From Pseudomonas sp. B6002 (GTDB taxonomy: Bacteria > Pseudomonadota > Gammaproteobacteria > Pseudomonadales > Pseudomonadaceae): DNA of 52,991 nt. The DNA lies in assembly GCF_013385985.1 (NCBI RefSeq), contig NZ_JACAOY010000008.1:1-52991 (forward strand). Direction: 5' to 3'. The position numbers were made by a program, and so were the translations under genes. This document shows positions 51,674 to 52,991 of this stretch, in pieces. Within the stretch, counting starts at the first letter, position 1; each line of letters starts with the position of its first letter. The notes under the pieces are model-generated. The model saw nothing but the letters and a program-made list of their open reading frames with translations, was not told the DNA's origin and ran no database searches.

Positions 51674-52833
51674 TTATCCGATCGCAATACAACGAACGCT
51701 CCCTGCTCGCCCGCCTCTGGCTGCGCCTGGGCCGGTTTCTCGGCAAGACCATTCTGTGGCTGGTCGGCCTCGGGCTGCTCGGCTGGCTGGCTGCCACGAC
51801 CTGGTTTGCCTGGCAACACAGCGGCCCGGTGTCGCCCAACGAGCAGATCCCGGCGGGTGAAGCGGCGATGACCCAGGGCATCATCCAGACCGCCGTACGC
51901 ATCGTCGACCAGCACCGCGAAGGCACGCGCTACCTGCGCGACGCCCACGCCAAGGCCCACGGTTGCGTGAAGGCTGAAGTCAGCGTACTGGCAAACCTCG
52001 ACCCCGCATTGCGCCAGGGTGTGTTCGCCGAGCCCGGCAAGACCTGGCAAGCGATGATGCGGCTGTCCAACGGCAACGCCTACCCGCAGTTCGACAGCAT
52101 CCGCGATGCGCGGGGCATGGCGATCAAGCTGCTCGATGTACCGGGCAAACAGCTGATGGCCGACCAGCAAGCGCGCACGGAGCAGGACTTCGTGATGTTC
52201 AGCCACCCGAACTTCTTTGTCAGTGACGTGGCGGAGTACGCGCAAAACATCGGCGCCCAGGCCAACGGCAAGAAGGTCCTGGCGTTCTTCCCCAAACTTG
52301 ATCCACGCAGCTGGCAGGTGCGGCACCTGTTCATCGCCCTGGCCACACTGGCACCCGCGCCGGCCAGCCCGACGCAGACCACGTACTTTTCGGTTTCGCC
52401 CTACAAGTTCGGCACGGCCAATGCCAAGTTCCGTGTCGCACCCGACCCGCAAAGCTGCCCGGAATACGTGCTGCCCAAACAGAACCAGGACCTGCCGAAC
52501 TTCCTGCGTAGCGCCTTGAATCAACAGCTCTCCACCGACCGCGTGCCGGCCTGTTTCGTGTTGCAGATCCAGCGCCAGAACCCGCAGAAATTCATGCCGA
52601 TCGAAGACACCAGCATCGAGTGGAAGGAAAGCGACGCGGCGTATGAAACCGTGGCCAAGGTGAAAATCCCGCCGCAGGATTTTGATACGCCAGCACTGAA
52701 CCTCGCGTGCGACAACCAGTCGTTCAACCCCTGGTTCGGGGTGCAAGCCCATCGCCCTATCGGCGGGATCAACCGCTTGCGCAAAGCGGTCTACGAAGCG
52801 ATCAGCGACTACCGCCACAGCCGCAACCTGTAG
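51670..52833 (+). CDS. Membrane-anchored catalase-like heme protein
   Basis: The 387-residue protein has an N-terminal membrane helix (KTILWLVGLGLLGWLAATTWF) and a minimal catalase-like barrel: the distal His lies in AKAHGCVKAEV, the Asn region is SHPNFFVSD, and a possible proximal tyrosine is in LRKAVYEAI. It is shorter than true catalases (about 480 or more residues), as in small catalase-related peroxidases and hydroperoxide-processing enzymes. It is translationally coupled to the di-heme cytochrome, so the two likely act on the same peroxide. Its TAG stop falls inside a REP sequence. Confidence 0.82.
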   Translation: MIIRSQYNERSLLARLWLRLGRFLGKTILWLVGLGLLGWLAATTWFAWQHSGPVSPNEQIPAGEAAMTQGIIQTAVRIVDQHREGTRYLRDAHAKAHGCVKAEVSVLANLDPALRQGVFAEPGKTWQAMMRLSNGNAYPQFDSIRDARGMAIKLLDVPGKQLMADQQARTEQDFVMFSHPNFFVSDVAEYAQNIGAQANGKKVLAFFPKLDPRSWQVRHLFIALATLAPAPASPTQTTYFSVSPYKFGTANAKFRVAPDPQSCPEYVLPKQNQDLPNFLRSALNQQLSTDRVPACFVLQIQRQNPQKFMPIEDTSIEWKESDAAYETVAKVKIPPQDFDTPALNLACDNQSFNPWFGVQAHRPIGGINRLRKAVYEAISDYRHSRNL

Positions 52834-52856
52834 GAGCCGGCTTGCCGGCGATGACG
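52828..52856. repeat. Single REP element overlapping a stop codon
   Basis: CTGTAGGAGCCGGCTTGCCG is one REP arm without a mirrored partner within the next 140 bp. Its TAG is the stop of the catalase-like gene. Confidence 0.8.
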
Positions 52857-52872
52857 GTATAACGGGCGACAT

Positions 52873-52991
52873 GGATCAAGTGCATATCCGTTATTTAGGT
52901 AACGGCGACTTAGGGTTCCGCCCTTACGGCGGGTCACTTTTGGAAAAGAGCCCCAAAAGTAACCAAAAGGGCTCTTGCCCCACCACTCGGC
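52873..52991. repeat. Structured intergenic repeat at the window edge
   Basis: From memory this sequence type, with GGTCACTTTTGG and AAAGTAACCAAAAGGGCTC, recurs between genes in pseudomonads. It contains a CCGCC/GGCGG hairpin (52918-52932) and two alternative stems: ACTTTTGG/CCAAAAGT (52936-52960) and AAGAGCCC/GGGCTCTT (52946-52976), which share bases and cannot form together. It is cut by the window end. Confidence 0.5.

Noticed and set aside
1-52991. CRISPR array, tRNA, rRNA, insertion sequence or prophage
   Set aside because: No regularly spaced direct repeats, cloverleaf, rRNA sequence, transposase or phage structural gene was seen. The repeats present are REP-type palindromes and one edge repeat.

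Overview
The window looks like chromosome from a Pseudomonas of the fluorescens group. The evidence is the GC-rich coding, many REP/REPIN palindromes with arms such as GTGGGAGCTGGCTTGC and TGTAGGAGCCGGCTTGCC, a complete fpvGHJK-CDEF ferripyoverdine iron-release operon, and a prc / EAL-GGDEF / small-gene / FKBP block whose order resembles P. aeruginosa. There is no rRNA, tRNA, CRISPR array, prophage or transposase. Coding density is high and most genes sit in tightly coupled operons with ATGA overlaps.

Layout. 1-8.1 kb: an RhtA-type exporter, a small lipoprotein, an SDR/isomerase pair, a quinone oxidoreductase divergent from a LysR regulator, a Xaa-Pro aminopeptidase and a cysteine desulfurase. 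8.3-14.4 kb: a two-gene unit of a Tat-exported DUF1552 protein and a 1381-residue membrane-anchored multidomain cytochrome (carbohydrate-binding-like, beta-propeller and planctomycete-type DUF1587/1592/1588/1585 regions), plus a small lipoprotein. 14.5-22.9 kb: an organosulfur block, msuE-msuD-msuC-sfnR and, on the other strand, sfnB-like-metI-metQ. Both units have a predicted sigma-54 promoter and shared TGTTSSCC...GGCAACA upstream sites. soxR and a divergent monooxygenase-like gene with a SoxR box lie between them. 23-29 kb: a VOC protein, a haloacetate-dehalogenase-like hydrolase, dctA, a LysR regulator and a stand-alone leuCD pair.

29.4-35.5 kb: the fpv operon, which reduces and releases iron from ferripyoverdine in the periplasm and carries it through the FpvCDEF ABC system. 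35.6-42.0 kb: a UTRA-type GntR regulator divergent from a binding protein / phosphatase-superfamily enzyme / two permeases / ATPase / HAD phosphatase operon. The gap between them has candidate Pho boxes facing both ways, each with a -10-like element 10 nt downstream, and two operator-like palindromes close to the published PhnF site. I read this as a phosphate-starvation-induced, substrate-derepressed system for importing and dephosphorylating an unknown organophosphorus compound. It is the best candidate here for an undescribed system.

42.1-53 kb: a quinone oxidoreductase, prc, an EAL-CBS-GGDEF protein, a Phd-like/XRE fusion with an overlapping partner, a YkvA-like protein, an inverted pair of perfect DnaA boxes, an FKBP lipoprotein, and a membrane-anchored di-heme cytochrome coupled to a catalase-like protein. 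The window ends in a structured intergenic sequence that resembles a dispersed repeat. All functional statements rest on reading motifs and context by eye; no database search was possible.
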